Of a stretch of 64,000 nt of DNA, positions 9,338 to 18,560 are shown one piece after another. Both the position numbers and the translations under genes were made by a program. The stretch lies in assembly GCF_002849225.1 (NCBI RefSeq), contig NZ_PKMC01000001.1, positions 100,504 through 164,503 on the forward strand, written 5' to 3'. The DNA is from Actinomyces sp. UMB0138 (GTDB lineage Bacteria; Bacillota; Negativicutes; Veillonellales; Veillonellaceae). The notes below the pieces were generated by a model, which worked only from the letters and a program-made list of their open reading frames with translations, had not been told where the DNA came from and searched no databases. Numbering within the stretch: position 1 is the first letter of the stretch; each line of letters opens with the position of its first letter.

Positions 9338-10545
9338 CGACCTTCGTGGCGCTTTTTGCGTTGCTTCAGATACCCCGACAGGCCTAGCTGGGCAAGGGAG
9401 TCCAACACTAGTGCTGTACCAATCCCAGCTCCGGCTTTTAGCCAACCGGATTTGCGACCTTTTGAACGGAAGGCAGTAACTAGTAGTGCGGTACCTGCCG
9501 TTGCCTCTATCCCGGCCCATGCTCTAACAATCCAGGGCTTGTCTAGGGCTGCAGTGTGGTAGGCGCTCCACAGTTTAGAACCGGATTCCTCGGGCTTATC
9601 TAGCATGATGTCTACTGAGCTCCCTAGGGCGGAGCCCCAGGAAGAGGCTTCGAAGACGGCCACGTCGGGAAGGTCGGCAACCTGGACGTCCCCATCTAGG
9701 TAGTCGCCCAAAAAGTCTGGCAGGCCTAGCGCAGCGACCATCTTCTTGAATCCCTCGGTCCCTGAGGTGGCCAGCGCCCGATCCACGTCGTCACGATCTG
9801 CTAGCGGGTTTATCTCTGCTAGGCGGGCGGCCATCTGGTCTTCTCCGAAGTGTGCCCGGACAGCGGCTAGGAGACCGGCGGGGGCCTGGTCGTTCCAGCT
9901 GCCTACAACAAGGGTGGTATTCATTTGCCACGAATGGAGGAGCAGGGATTCTGACGGAATGTGGTCCCGCTGCTCTGTAGGGGCCTCTACTCCTGCTAGC
10001 CGGTGGTCGTCGTTGGAAGCATACAGCGCGATGGCGGGTAGCTCGGAGACCATTACGCCCGAGACCACGTCCTCTTCTGTACCCGCGTAAATAACGGCGC
10101 GCATACCTTCACCAAGCTCGACGCTGCCCACGTCGAGGCCCTCGGCGGCGGCAATGAAGGGTACCGAGGCGGCGGGCATCTTCGTTATTTCGACTACCCG
10201 TACTTCACCTTGCTTGGATTTTTCTGGATCCGGGAAAGAGGTGCCTTCGGGAACCTTGTCGGCGCTGGTGTTTCCGATCCACACCTCGGCGTGGAATTGC
10301 TCTGCCAGCTTTTCCGTGACCTCGGCTAGGTCCATTCCCGCCTGCAGCGAGGTCTGCTGCTCGCCCACGACGGCGACCTTTTCATTTTCATCAATGAGGA
10401 CGGTAAGGCCTAGCAGGTGCGCCGTGTTGGGGTACCAGTCTAGTTCGGCAACAACACCCATATCGGCTAGCGATTTGGCAACGTTTTGCGGATTTAGTGA
10501 AGCGGCAACCAGTGCGCCCTCTTCGGGAATCCAATTAACAGTCAT
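9334..10545 (-). CDS. Conserved hypothetical protein with C-terminal membrane segments
   Basis: I do not recognise a domain. The 403-residue protein starts MTVNWIPEEGALVAAS and is soluble, acidic and Ala/Val/Leu rich over the first 320 residues. Hydrophobic stretches follow near residues 335-355 and 370-395, and a basic tail (KQRKKRHEGR) ends the protein, suggesting a large cytoplasmic or surface domain anchored at the C-terminus. It is convergent with truA (4-base overlap) and divergent from the DUF4032 gene, with about 90 bases between for promoters. Confidence 0.7.
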   Translation of the reverse strand: MTVNWIPEEGALVAASLNPQNVAKSLADMGVVAELDWYPNTAHLLGLTVLIDENEKVAVVGEQQTSLQAGMDLAEVTEKLAEQFHAEVWIGNTSADKVPEGTSFPDPEKSKQGEVRVVEITKMPAASVPFIAAAEGLDVGSVELGEGMRAVIYAGTEEDVVSGVMVSELPAIALYASNDDHRLAGVEAPTEQRDHIPSESLLLHSWQMNTTLVVGSWNDQAPAGLLAAVRAHFGEDQMAARLAEINPLADRDDVDRALATSGTEGFKKMVAALGLPDFLGDYLDGDVQVADLPDVAVFEASSWGSALGSSVDIMLDKPEESGSKLWSAYHTAALDKPWIVRAWAGIEATAGTALLVTAFRSKGRKSGWLKAGAGIGTALVLDSLAQLGLSGYLKQRKKRHEGR

Positions 10546-10635
10546 GGCACTCCTTATGGTTTTGCATACAGTTTAGCGGTTTTCCATCAGCGCGGGGGTT
10601 AGCGGATTCACAGGTGGGGTGGAACAATAGTTTTT

Positions 10636-12003
10636 ATGGCAGAAAGTATCGAGATCACCGCGGCGGCGGTAGACCCCGCCCTTCTTGATTTGCCATGGGA
10701 GATTCCCCTGGCAGAATGGCCCTCTGAAATTCTGGCGGCGTTGCCCAGAGGCATTTCCAGACACGTGGTCCGATTCGTCAATCTGTCCGGGCGCATTATC
10801 GCCGTAAAAGAAATAAACAAGGACATTGCCTATCGCGAATATGGGCTGTTGCGGGATCTGCACCGGATGGGGCAGCCCGCGGTGGCTCCGACAGCAGTGG
10901 TAACGGGTCGTGAAACCATGCGCGGCAAGCCGCTCACCTCGGCGCTAGTCACTGAGCATCTGCAGTACTCGTTGCCTTACCGCGCCCTGTTTAGCCAGAC
11001 CGTCCGCCCTGACACCACCTGGAGACTGATCGATTCGTTGGCGGTGCTGCTGGTTCGCCTGCATCTGGCAGGTTTCTACTGGGGGGACGTGTCACTTTCC
11101 AACACGCTGTTTAGACGCGACGCAGGTGCCTTTGCGGCCTACCTAGTGGACGCCGAGACAGGTGCCTTGCATGGATCTTTGACGGCCGGGCAACGATCCT
11201 ATGACCTAGATCTGGCGCGCACTAACATCATCGGCGAGTTCATGGATTTACAGGCCGGCGCGTATTTCGATGAATCCTTGGATGTGGTGCAGATCGGTGA
11301 ACGGCTGGTAGACCGATACGAATCGCTGTGGACGGAGCTAACTGCCGAGGAATCTTTCGACCGGGAGGAACGCTGGCGCGTGGAAGGGCGCATTTCGCGT
11401 TTGAATGACCTTGGCTTTGACGTTGGGGAACTGTCCATGACTCGAAGCGTGGACGGGCAGAAGCTGACGATCCAACCAAAGGTGGTGGACGCAGGCCACT
11501 ATCACCGCCAAGTTATGCGTCTTACCGGGATGGACGTAGGGGAGCGGCAAGGTCAACGGATCTTGAACGACATGAAGACGTTCCGGGCGATGAATGACAT
11601 GGAGGATCAGCCTCCAGAACTGGTAGCCCACGTATGGATAGACAAGGTGTTCAACCCTGTCATCAACGCTATCCCGCCCGAATACAGGTCGAAGCTGGAA
11701 CCGGCGGAAATATTCCACGAGGTGCTGGAGCACCGGTGGTTCATGTCCGAACGCGTAGGCCATGACGTTCCCATGGACGAGGTCGTGGATTCCTACATTT
11801 CCGAGGTGCTAGCTAATCGCCCGGACGAAAAGGCGGTCATGGGCTTTGTGGTAGATGGCAGCGAAACTCTAGATGAACCGGATGCGGACAGACGCGACGT
11901 GACAGACATCCACGCCCTCGCTAGTGACGAGGACGATTACGAAGAGGAGTTCGTGCCCACCTACCGCCTATTTGGGCCGCCCCCAGAAGAGGAAGAGGAA
12001 TGA
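10636..12003 (+). CDS. DUF4032 / lipopolysaccharide-kinase-like protein
   Basis: The 455-residue protein has an N-terminal protein-kinase-like fold followed by a DUF4032-type C-terminal half. Visible kinase-like features are a Lys in IIAVKEIN (near residue 59), a catalytic-loop analogue GFYWGDVSLSNTLF (near residues 150-163) and a DFG-like position in YLVDAETG (near 175). The family is widespread in actinobacteria; its substrate is not established. The TGA overlaps the next gene's start (ATGATG), so the pair is translated together. The C-terminus is strongly acidic. Confidence 0.82.
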   Translation: MAESIEITAAAVDPALLDLPWEIPLAEWPSEILAALPRGISRHVVRFVNLSGRIIAVKEINKDIAYREYGLLRDLHRMGQPAVAPTAVVTGRETMRGKPLTSALVTEHLQYSLPYRALFSQTVRPDTTWRLIDSLAVLLVRLHLAGFYWGDVSLSNTLFRRDAGAFAAYLVDAETGALHGSLTAGQRSYDLDLARTNIIGEFMDLQAGAYFDESLDVVQIGERLVDRYESLWTELTAEESFDREERWRVEGRISRLNDLGFDVGELSMTRSVDGQKLTIQPKVVDAGHYHRQVMRLTGMDVGERQGQRILNDMKTFRAMNDMEDQPPELVAHVWIDKVFNPVINAIPPEYRSKLEPAEIFHEVLEHRWFMSERVGHDVPMDEVVDSYISEVLANRPDEKAVMGFVVDGSETLDEPDADRRDVTDIHALASDEDDYEEEFVPTYRLFGPPPEEEEE

Positions 12004-12677
12004 TGCGAAAGTTCGCAATGCGGGGAAGGAGCGCTCTGGCTCCCGAGAATACGATTGCAGCCTTTGATGCAGCGGTAACTAGAGGGGAAGGATTCAGCTT
12101 TGATCTGCGCATGCTTGCAGACGGCACCCTGGTTGCCATGGCTGATAACACCTTCGACCGCACTACCAATATTTCCGGACCACTCAGTAGCGGATCCTAC
12201 GCAGACGTGCGCAGGGCGGACGCGGGGGCCTGGTTTGCGCCTACTTTCCGTTTCGAACGCATCCCCGAACTGGCCGACATTATCGCTTTTATGAACAGGT
12301 GCTCTGGGAACGGGCTTGCCTTGGTGCATCCCGATGGGGACAAGATTGTCCCTGCCATTGCCGCCGCAGTTGAAGAATTGAAGGCAGGTCGGCTTGTACT
12401 GTCGAGCTATTCGCCCTCGCTAATTGCCGAAATTGATCGGGCGCATCTTTCCATTCCGCTCGCTCTTTGGGCCGGTCCTGATTGGAAAGAGGGCGTGGCC
12501 GAGTGCGGGGGAGTGCTACAGAGTGGAGGCGCCCTATCTGCCGTGATCTTGCCCGCGGAGGTGCTACGGGAAGAAGACGCCCATGAAATCGAGGCAATGG
12601 GATTAGAGCTGTACCTGGTCGGGGATGACACACAAAAAGCGGAAAAACTTGGCGCAAAGGGAATAGTAAGCGAGTAG
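12000..12677 (+). CDS. GDPD-like protein lacking catalytic histidines
   Basis: The 225-residue protein aligns by eye with glycerophosphodiester phosphodiesterases: PENTIAAFDAAV near residues 15-26, a DGTLVA segment near 41 and DRTTNISG near 53. However, the first catalytic His (HRG) is Met7, the metal-binding Glu is Ser34 and the second His (HD) is Ala48; only Asp36 and the flanking framework remain. Hydrolysis of glycerophosphodiesters is therefore unlikely. It overlaps the DUF4032 gene and may work with it, perhaps as a binding or regulatory protein. A decaying enzyme gene is the alternative, but the frame is intact. Confidence 0.78.
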   Translation: MMRKFAMRGRSALAPENTIAAFDAAVTRGEGFSFDLRMLADGTLVAMADNTFDRTTNISGPLSSGSYADVRRADAGAWFAPTFRFERIPELADIIAFMNRCSGNGLALVHPDGDKIVPAIAAAVEELKAGRLVLSSYSPSLIAEIDRAHLSIPLALWAGPDWKEGVAECGGVLQSGGALSAVILPAEVLREEDAHEIEAMGLELYLVGDDTQKAEKLGAKGIVSE

Positions 12678-12928
12678 AAAAAGCATCTACTAAATAGGAT
12701 AAGGCAGAGTTTTTAAATATCGTTTAGGAACTAAAATCCGCGCATCTGCCACTTAACTTAGGCTTGCATTAGTGAGGAAAACCTATTCAGCCTACAAAAT
12801 AAAAGCCCAGGTCAGAGGCGTAAAAATGGCGATGGATTGCTCCGAAAAGCATTCGCTTGTGCAGAAAAAATAATTGTCGCATTTGTGGGCATACTGAAGG
12901 CGTCAAGAACTTCTGAAAGGAAATTGAA

Positions 12929-13192
12929 ATGTCCGCTCCTACAATTGCTTCCTGCGCCGCCACTGACTGCTCCTTTAACCGCGGTGGTTGCGCTGCCCCT
13001 ATGGTCACCATGGGAACCAAGGCCTGCGTTACTTTCATCGACCTGGACAAGAAGGGTGGGCTTCCCACCATGAGCTCCACAGTCGGTGCATGTAAGCGCG
13101 CCGACTGTGTGCATAACCAGGATCTTGTTTGTGACGCCTCTGGCGTAAAGGTTTCTTCTGATGAAACTTGTCTAACCTTCGAGGCTCGCTAA
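12929..13192 (+). CDS. DUF1540 Cys-rich small protein
   Basis: The 87-residue protein contains two copies of the DUF1540 pattern: a Cys pair, an Asn and two more Cys around residues 9-33 (CAATDCSFN ... GGCAAP ... ACVTF) and again around 55-83 (CKRADCVHN ... LVCDAS ... TCLTF). The spacing suggests metal or disulfide coordination, but no activity is established. AAAGGAAA precedes the ATG. It is a single-gene unit: a 250-base upstream gap without another gene and a strong terminator just downstream. Confidence 0.85.
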   Translation: MSAPTIASCAATDCSFNRGGCAAPMVTMGTKACVTFIDLDKKGGLPTMSSTVGACKRADCVHNQDLVCDASGVKVSSDETCLTFEAR

Positions 13193-13209
13193 AACCTCCC
13201 TCGAATTTC

Positions 13210-13246
13210 CGCCCTCCCTGGCCGGCTGGCTGGGGAGGGCGTTTTT
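13210..13246 (+). terminator. Rho-independent terminator after DUF1540 gene
   Basis: A 9-bp perfect stem (13210-13218, CGCCCTCCC, with 13233-13241) is followed by TTTTT at 13242-13246. Confidence 0.9.
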
Positions 13247-13375
13247 GTGTCCTGACTAGCCATGTTAGCCTCTGGGCAGGATTTGTTGCCGCATAAAAAA
13301 TGCGGATTTAGCGGCGGCAGAGCTGTGAGCAGCGCGAGTGAATCCTTCAGGGTTGGCTAAAGGGTGGCAAATACG

Positions 13376-13394
13376 TTAGGGTTGCCTTGCCTAA
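13376..13394 (+). promoter_or_regulatory. DtxR/IdeR-type iron box
   Basis: TTAGGGTTGCCTTGCCTAA matches the 19-bp DtxR/IdeR consensus at about 16 positions, with intact outer half-sites TTAGG and CCTAA. It lies 21 bases before the start of the siderophore-binding protein gene, where an iron-loaded repressor would block transcription. Iron-repressed expression of the four-gene operon is the inference. Confidence 0.85.
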
Positions 13395-13415
13395 TTGATC
13401 TGAGGAAGGATTGAG

Positions 13416-14393
13416 ATGCGTAAAATCGCAACCGCGGTAGTTGCCTTTGCAGCTGCAGCCGCAATGATGACGGGCTGCTCCAGCAATAACTCCGCAGAAG
13501 AGGCAAAGGACGCCTCGCCTAGTACGCACAGTGCTTTCCCCACCACGGTGAAGCATTCTTCGGGAGAAACAAAGATCGAGAAGCAGCCTGAGCGCATTAT
13601 CGCCCTCGACATGGCTGCCCTGGACACTGTTGACGCTTTGGGAGCGGGGGACAAGGTAGTAGGTACCGTAACCAAGTCTGTGCCTAGCTGGTTGAAGGAT
13701 AAGTACAAGGATGTTGCCTCGGTAGGTTCATTGAAGGAACCAGATGTGGAGGCTATTGCCAAGCTCAAGCCGGATCTGCTGTTGATCGGTGCGCGTACTG
13801 CTTCCATGTACGGCGACTTGTCGAAGAACTTCACCACGGTGAACGCGGATGTGGACTGGGAAAAGCCGAACTACTCGAAGCAGGTTGAGGACCAGGTCCG
13901 CCAGATCGGGCAGGCCGTTGGCAAGACAGATCAGGCCGAAAAACTGGTTCAGCAGATCCAGAAGAAGGTAGATGACTACAAGGACACTGCAAAAGATAAG
14001 GGTACCGCGCTCGTCCTGATGGCTAACGAGGGCGAATTGTCCGTGCACGGGCCACAGTCACGCTGGGCCCCGATCTACGACGTGTTTGGTTTCAAGGAAG
14101 CCACTACTGACTACAAGCCCGACGAAGGGCACAAGTCCAAGAAGATTTCCTTCGAGGCCGTAAAGCAACTCGATCCCGATTACATCTTTGTTGTCGACCG
14201 TGCGAAGGCCATCGGTAAAACCGAAGGATCGACGCCTGCCGAACAGTTGATGGACAACGAACTAATCAACTCGACCAAGGCCGCAAAGAACAAGCACATT
14301 GTCTACTTGACGCCAGAACGCTGGTACATCGTCATGTACGGTGCCACTAACTACCCGGCGGAACTGGACGAGATTGCAGACGTGATCAAATAG
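13416..14393 (+). CDS. Iron-siderophore substrate-binding lipoprotein (YclQ/CeuE-like)
   Basis: The 325-residue protein carries a lipoprotein signal peptide with lipobox MTGCSS (Cys near residue 21), so it is tethered to the outer face of the membrane. It is a class III (cluster A-II) binding protein: ERIIALDMAALDTVDALG, then KLKPDLLLIG, a long linking helix, and the second lobe with GELSVHGPQSRWAPIYDVFGF, a segment typical of the catecholate/petrobactin-type YclQ group. GAGGAAGGA precedes the ATG. The stop overlaps the permease start, and the iron box upstream supports a role in ferric-siderophore capture. Confidence 0.92.
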   Translation: MRKIATAVVAFAAAAAMMTGCSSNNSAEEAKDASPSTHSAFPTTVKHSSGETKIEKQPERIIALDMAALDTVDALGAGDKVVGTVTKSVPSWLKDKYKDVASVGSLKEPDVEAIAKLKPDLLLIGARTASMYGDLSKNFTTVNADVDWEKPNYSKQVEDQVRQIGQAVGKTDQAEKLVQQIQKKVDDYKDTAKDKGTALVLMANEGELSVHGPQSRWAPIYDVFGFKEATTDYKPDEGHKSKKISFEAVKQLDPDYIFVVDRAKAIGKTEGSTPAEQLMDNELINSTKAAKNKHIVYLTPERWYIVMYGATNYPAELDEIADVIK

Positions 14394-15391
14394 TGGCTGT
14401 ATTGCAAGATAGAAACCCCACCGAGCCGCATTACGCATTGTGGCTCGGTGGAGCCGTCTTAGCTGTACTAATACTGACGGGCGTTTCGGTAATTACCGGT
14501 GCTGCGGACATGTCCATAGCAGACGTGCTTACTGGGCAGGCCGACGTTGACGAACTGATGGTCCTTACCGTCTCGCGTCTGCCGCGCACCCTCGCACTGC
14601 TGCTTGCTGGCTCGGCAATGTCTGTTGCCGGCCTGGTGATGCAACTGATGGTGCAAAACCGATACGTTGAACCGGCAACCACAGGGGTTACTGAATCGGC
14701 CGGCCTGGGCATCCTTGTTGCCGTACTGTTCTTCCCCGGACTGCCACTTTGGGCCAGAATGCTGGTAGCCGTTGGGTTCGCTCTACTTGGCACCGTACTA
14801 CTCATGTGGCTCGTATCGTCATTGCGGTACCGCGACCCCATTGTGGTTCCTCTCTTGGGCATCGTCTTGTCGGGGATAATCGGAGCGGCTTCCACCTTCT
14901 TGGCATGGCAATTCGAAATGCAAGGAATGCTGAACCTGTGGTTGACCGGCGACTTCTCTGGAATTATCAAGGGTCGATACGAGCTCTTATGGCTAGTGCT
15001 TGCCATGTGCGCCCTCGCCTATATCTTTGCCGATACCTTTACGGTGGTGGGACTTGGAAAGTACTTTTCGAAATCCCTAGGCGTGAACCACCGCCTAATA
15101 ACCGCCCTCGGACTAGCGATCGTAGCAACCGTTGCAGGCGTGTGTACCGTAGTTTCTGGCACGCTGCCGTTCCTGGGCCTGATAGTGCCCAACCTGACCT
15201 CACTAATACTTGGTGACTACATGCGCCGCTGTCTGCCCCTGGTTGCACTTGGGGGAGCCTTCTTCGTGCTAATTTCCGACATCATCGGCCGCACCCTCAT
15301 TGCCCCAGCAGAGATCCCCGTCGGCGTAGTCATGGGTGTAATAGGGGCCGCGATCTTCATCGCCTTCCTTCTGAAAACGGTGAAACGGTGA
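14393..15391 (+). CDS. Iron-siderophore ABC transporter permease 1 (FecCD family)
   Basis: The 332-residue permease starts at a GTG overlapping the preceding TAG. It has about nine to ten membrane helices and the FecCD features SRLPRTLALLLAGSAM (N-terminal) and the GTLPFLGLIVPNL segment with the coupling-helix Gly region before the last helices. It resembles YclN-like permeases, which pair with a second permease encoded next. It supplies one half of the channel for the siderophore delivered by the upstream lipoprotein. Confidence 0.92.
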   Translation: MAVLQDRNPTEPHYALWLGGAVLAVLILTGVSVITGAADMSIADVLTGQADVDELMVLTVSRLPRTLALLLAGSAMSVAGLVMQLMVQNRYVEPATTGVTESAGLGILVAVLFFPGLPLWARMLVAVGFALLGTVLLMWLVSSLRYRDPIVVPLLGIVLSGIIGAASTFLAWQFEMQGMLNLWLTGDFSGIIKGRYELLWLVLAMCALAYIFADTFTVVGLGKYFSKSLGVNHRLITALGLAIVATVAGVCTVVSGTLPFLGLIVPNLTSLILGDYMRRCLPLVALGGAFFVLISDIIGRTLIAPAEIPVGVVMGVIGAAIFIAFLLKTVKR

Positions 15392-16347
15392 ATAAACGCT
15401 ACGAGAAAACAAAAAAGCGCATCGCGATCTCCTGCGTCGGCGCGGTAGCTGCCTGCATCTTTTTCGCCCTCTACGGGGCCATTGGCTTCTGGAGCATTAT
15501 CGGGCCGCTCCGCCTAGTGCGCCTTGGAGCGCTTCTGACGGTTGCGGTAGCGCTGGCAACCTCTACTGTTGTATTCCAGGCGATCACCCAAAATCGCATT
15601 CTTTCGCCAGGTGTAATGGGCTTTGATTCAATGTACGCACTGACGCTAACTGCGGGGACCCTTGCGCTCGGGGCAGCGACACTAAACCGGATCCCCGCAC
15701 CTGCTTTATTTGTCGGGAACGCCTTCATCATGATGGTGGCAGCAACAGCCATGTTCATGGCACTGATATCGAAACAATCACGGTCACTACACCTACTAGT
15801 TCTTGTGGGCATCGTGATGGGCACCCTGTTCCGCTCCCTGTCAGCCATGATCGGATTCATCATGGACCCGAACGAACTGCTCTCGGTGCAGGTTCGCACC
15901 ACCGCGTCGTTTGCGTTGGTAAACCAAGAATCCTTGGCGCTGGCGGCCCCCATTACCGCCCTCACATGCATATACATCTGGCGCAAGAGCCCCACCTGGG
16001 ATGTGCTTGCCTTGGGCCGCGACATTGCCGTGGAACTAGGCGTGCCCTACCAGGCAGAAATGCGGAAGGCGCTCGCGGCCTCCGCTCTGCTGGTTGCCTG
16101 TGCTACCGCCTTAGTTGGGCCGCTGATGTTCTTTGGACTGCTGGTCGTAAATATCGCCGTGTTCCTGGTGCGCTCGGACAAGATCAAGCACCTGATTATT
16201 GCCTCCTCCGCCCTCGGAATCGTGATTCTGGTGGGTGGGCAGGCACTCCTTGAACACGTGCTCAATTACGGTACAGTGCTGCCGGTGCTCATCGAGCTGG
16301 TTGGCGGCCTAGTCCTGCTAACTCTTATATATAAGGAGAGCCAATGA
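15388..16347 (+). CDS. Iron-siderophore ABC transporter permease 2 (FecCD family)
   Basis: The 319-residue permease overlaps the first by four bases and the ATPase by four bases. Family features are an early PLRLVRLGALLTVA segment, QNRILSPGVMGFDSMYAL and the coupling region ALVGPLMFFGLLVVN near residue 245. Multiple hydrophobic helices span the chain. It is YclO-like and forms the heterodimeric channel with its neighbour. Confidence 0.92.
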   Translation: MNKRYEKTKKRIAISCVGAVAACIFFALYGAIGFWSIIGPLRLVRLGALLTVAVALATSTVVFQAITQNRILSPGVMGFDSMYALTLTAGTLALGAATLNRIPAPALFVGNAFIMMVAATAMFMALISKQSRSLHLLVLVGIVMGTLFRSLSAMIGFIMDPNELLSVQVRTTASFALVNQESLALAAPITALTCIYIWRKSPTWDVLALGRDIAVELGVPYQAEMRKALAASALLVACATALVGPLMFFGLLVVNIAVFLVRSDKIKHLIIASSALGIVILVGGQALLEHVLNYGTVLPVLIELVGGLVLLTLIYKESQ

Positions 16348-17102
16348 TCGAAATCGATTCGCTCACCCTCTCGTACGGGGCCAAACCGGTAGTGGAAGAC
16401 CTAACACTTACGCTTGCCGAGGGCGGCATCACGGCCCTCATAGGCCCAAACGGAGCAGGAAAATCCACTCTGCTAGCGGCCGTTGGACGCCTGCACCCCA
16501 TAGAGAAGGGGACCGTCGCCATTGATGGGCGAGAGCTGGGGCAGTGGCCCACCGGGCAGCTGGCCAAAGTGCTCGCCATATTGCGGCAAGAAAACCATCT
16601 TGCAGTGCGCTTGACCGTGGAAGAGCTGGTCATGCTGGGGCGGCATCCGCACAACGGCGGCAGGCCCCGGCCAGAGGACCACGATAAGGTGGCGCAGGCT
16701 CTGCAAACAGTGCAAATGACCGATTTGGCGAATAGGTTCCTCGACGAACTATCTGGCGGCCAACGCCAGCGATCCTTCGTAGCCATGGCCCTAGCCCAAG
16801 AAACCAAATATCTACTTCTAGATGAGCCCCTATCGGCGCTAGATATGCACTACAGCCGGGAAATGATGCGACACCTGCAACGTGTGTGCAAGGCTCGCGA
16901 CCTGGCCGTTGTTGTCGTAATTCACGACATAAACACGGCCGCTACCTACGCGGACCAAATGGTCGCCCTCAAAGAGGGAAAAGTATGCGCACAGGGGACC
17001 CCAACGCAGGTCATGACCGCCTCAACCCTAGAAGACATCTACGACGTGCAGGTAGAAGTGACAACCATGTCGGGAAGACCCGTGGCAATGCCCATACCAT
17101 AA
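16344..17102 (+). CDS. Iron-siderophore ABC transporter ATP-binding protein
   Basis: The 252-residue ATPase has Walker A GPNGAGKST (near residue 34), the signature LSGGQRQR (near 135), Walker B YLLLDEPLSALD (near 155) and the switch His in VVIHDIN. It belongs to the FepC/FecE group that energises FecCD permeases. A GGAG site inside the preceding gene drives the ATG. It is the last gene of the iron operon. Confidence 0.94.
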   Translation: MIEIDSLTLSYGAKPVVEDLTLTLAEGGITALIGPNGAGKSTLLAAVGRLHPIEKGTVAIDGRELGQWPTGQLAKVLAILRQENHLAVRLTVEELVMLGRHPHNGGRPRPEDHDKVAQALQTVQMTDLANRFLDELSGGQRQRSFVAMALAQETKYLLLDEPLSALDMHYSREMMRHLQRVCKARDLAVVVVIHDINTAATYADQMVALKEGKVCAQGTPTQVMTASTLEDIYDVQVEVTTMSGRPVAMPIP

Positions 17103-17168
17103 GAATTCCTTATTGCATGCTCCTTTCGCTAATATGGCTGGGTAGAAAAAGCAGTAGAAGGAATGGCG

Positions 17169-18560
17169 ATGGCTGAGAGAACCCAACTGGAACGCCGTCT
17201 CACCAGCCCGCAAGTGGCAATGATTGGCCTCTCGGGTGCACTTGGTACCGGCTTATTCCTGGGATCAGGATCCACTATTGCGCTCGCGGGCCCCGCCACT
17301 GTTATCAGCTATGTGATCGCTGGAGCATTGGCGTTAGAGATCGTGTGGGCGCTGGCCGAGATGGTATCTGTCCACCCGGTCCCCGGCGGGCATGGAGCGG
17401 TAGCTGGTGCCTATCTGGGGCGTATGGGTGGGTATATCGCGCGGTGGAACTTCGCCATCCAGTCCTTCATTGCGGTGGGGGCCGAGGTCGTAGCCACCGC
17501 AACGTATCTGCAGCACTGGTTTCCGGGGCTAAACCTAGGGGTAGCTACCGTGTGCTGTTCGGCCTTTGTGGTCGGGTTGAACTTGGCCACCGTGCGATTG
17601 TATGGGGCTAGCGAATACTGGTTCTCGATGATCAAAGTGGTGGCAATCAGCGTATTTATCCTGCTTGGGCTTTCGCTAATCCTATTTGGGTGGCCCTCGC
17701 ACAATCCGCCCACCGGCCTGTCCCACCTAACCCAGCACGGTGGTTTTGCGCCCGCAGGCATTAGTGGCATTCTTCTTGCGGCCTCCACTGCCGTCTTTAG
17801 TTTCGGGGGAATCGAAAACGTATCTACCTCGGCGGCAGAGTCGGAACATCCGGAAAAGGACATTCCTAGAGCAGCTGGGACAATGATATGGCGGTTACTG
17901 CTGTTCTACGTGCTGGCCGTAGGAGTCGTTGTGGCGCTGCAACCGTGGACGGCCACGGCAGCCAGCGACGGCACAGTGGAATCCTCCCCGTTCGTACATG
18001 CTCTGGATAATGCTGGCGTGGCCGCTGCCGGACACATCATGAACGGCGTTCTGATCGTGGCGGCGCTGTCCGCTGCAAACGGGTGCCTGTATGCGTCCTC
18101 GCGCATGTTCCACTCGTTGGCCTTGGATGGGATGGCCCCCGCCTTCGCAAAGAAGACTTCGCCCTCTGGATCGCCGCGCGGAGCCGTATTGCTGGCTTCC
18201 ACCGGCATGGTGCTTGCCTCCTTGCTGGCCATTTTCGCCTCTGCTGAGGCCTTCAACTACCTTATGGGATGCGCAATCCTAGCAATCTTGGTCACCTGGG
18301 TGATTATCCTGGCAACCCACCTCAAGTTCCGCAAGAAGAGGGCGGGGAAGCCGTCCGGTCCGGCGCGGCTGTGGGGCGCGCCGTACACGAATTGGATTGG
18401 CATCGCCACCTGCGTAGCGATCTTCATTGCCTTGCACTGGCAGATGCCGGTGGTGTGGATTGCCGGTATTCCGTATCTGGCCCTGCTGTGCGGGTCCTAC
18501 TTTGTGCTGCGATCTTTCCGCTATATTCCCAAGCCTGCCAAATTGCCGGAGGGACACTAG
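17169..18560 (+). CDS. Amino acid permease (APC superfamily, AAT family)
   Basis: The protein (463 residues from the ATG at 17169) has twelve predicted membrane helices and the AAT features MIGLSGALGTGLFLGSG at the first helix and FSFGGIENVSTSAAESEHPEKDIPRA in the central cytoplasmic loop (written here only in part as FGGIE and EHPEKDIPRA). The start at 17169 has AGAAGGA at 17156-17162; an ATG six bases upstream would be too close. Relatives import amino acids such as GABA, proline or aromatic residues by proton symport; the substrate is not clear here. It is convergent with the hydrolase gene. Confidence 0.88.
   Translation: MAERTQLERRLTSPQVAMIGLSGALGTGLFLGSGSTIALAGPATVISYVIAGALALEIVWALAEMVSVHPVPGGHGAVAGAYLGRMGGYIARWNFAIQSFIAVGAEVVATATYLQHWFPGLNLGVATVCCSAFVVGLNLATVRLYGASEYWFSMIKVVAISVFILLGLSLILFGWPSHNPPTGLSHLTQHGGFAPAGISGILLAASTAVFSFGGIENVSTSAAESEHPEKDIPRAAGTMIWRLLLFYVLAVGVVVALQPWTATAASDGTVESSPFVHALDNAGVAAAGHIMNGVLIVAALSAANGCLYASSRMFHSLALDGMAPAFAKKTSPSGSPRGAVLLASTGMVLASLLAIFASAEAFNYLMGCAILAILVTWVIILATHLKFRKKRAGKPSGPARLWGAPYTNWIGIATCVAIFIALHWQMPVVWIAGIPYLALLCGSYFVLRSFRYIPKPAKLPEGH

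Noticed and set aside
12744..12765. Second possible iron box upstream of the DUF1540 gene
   Set aside because: Only one half-site (TTAGG) matches; the symmetric half is absent.
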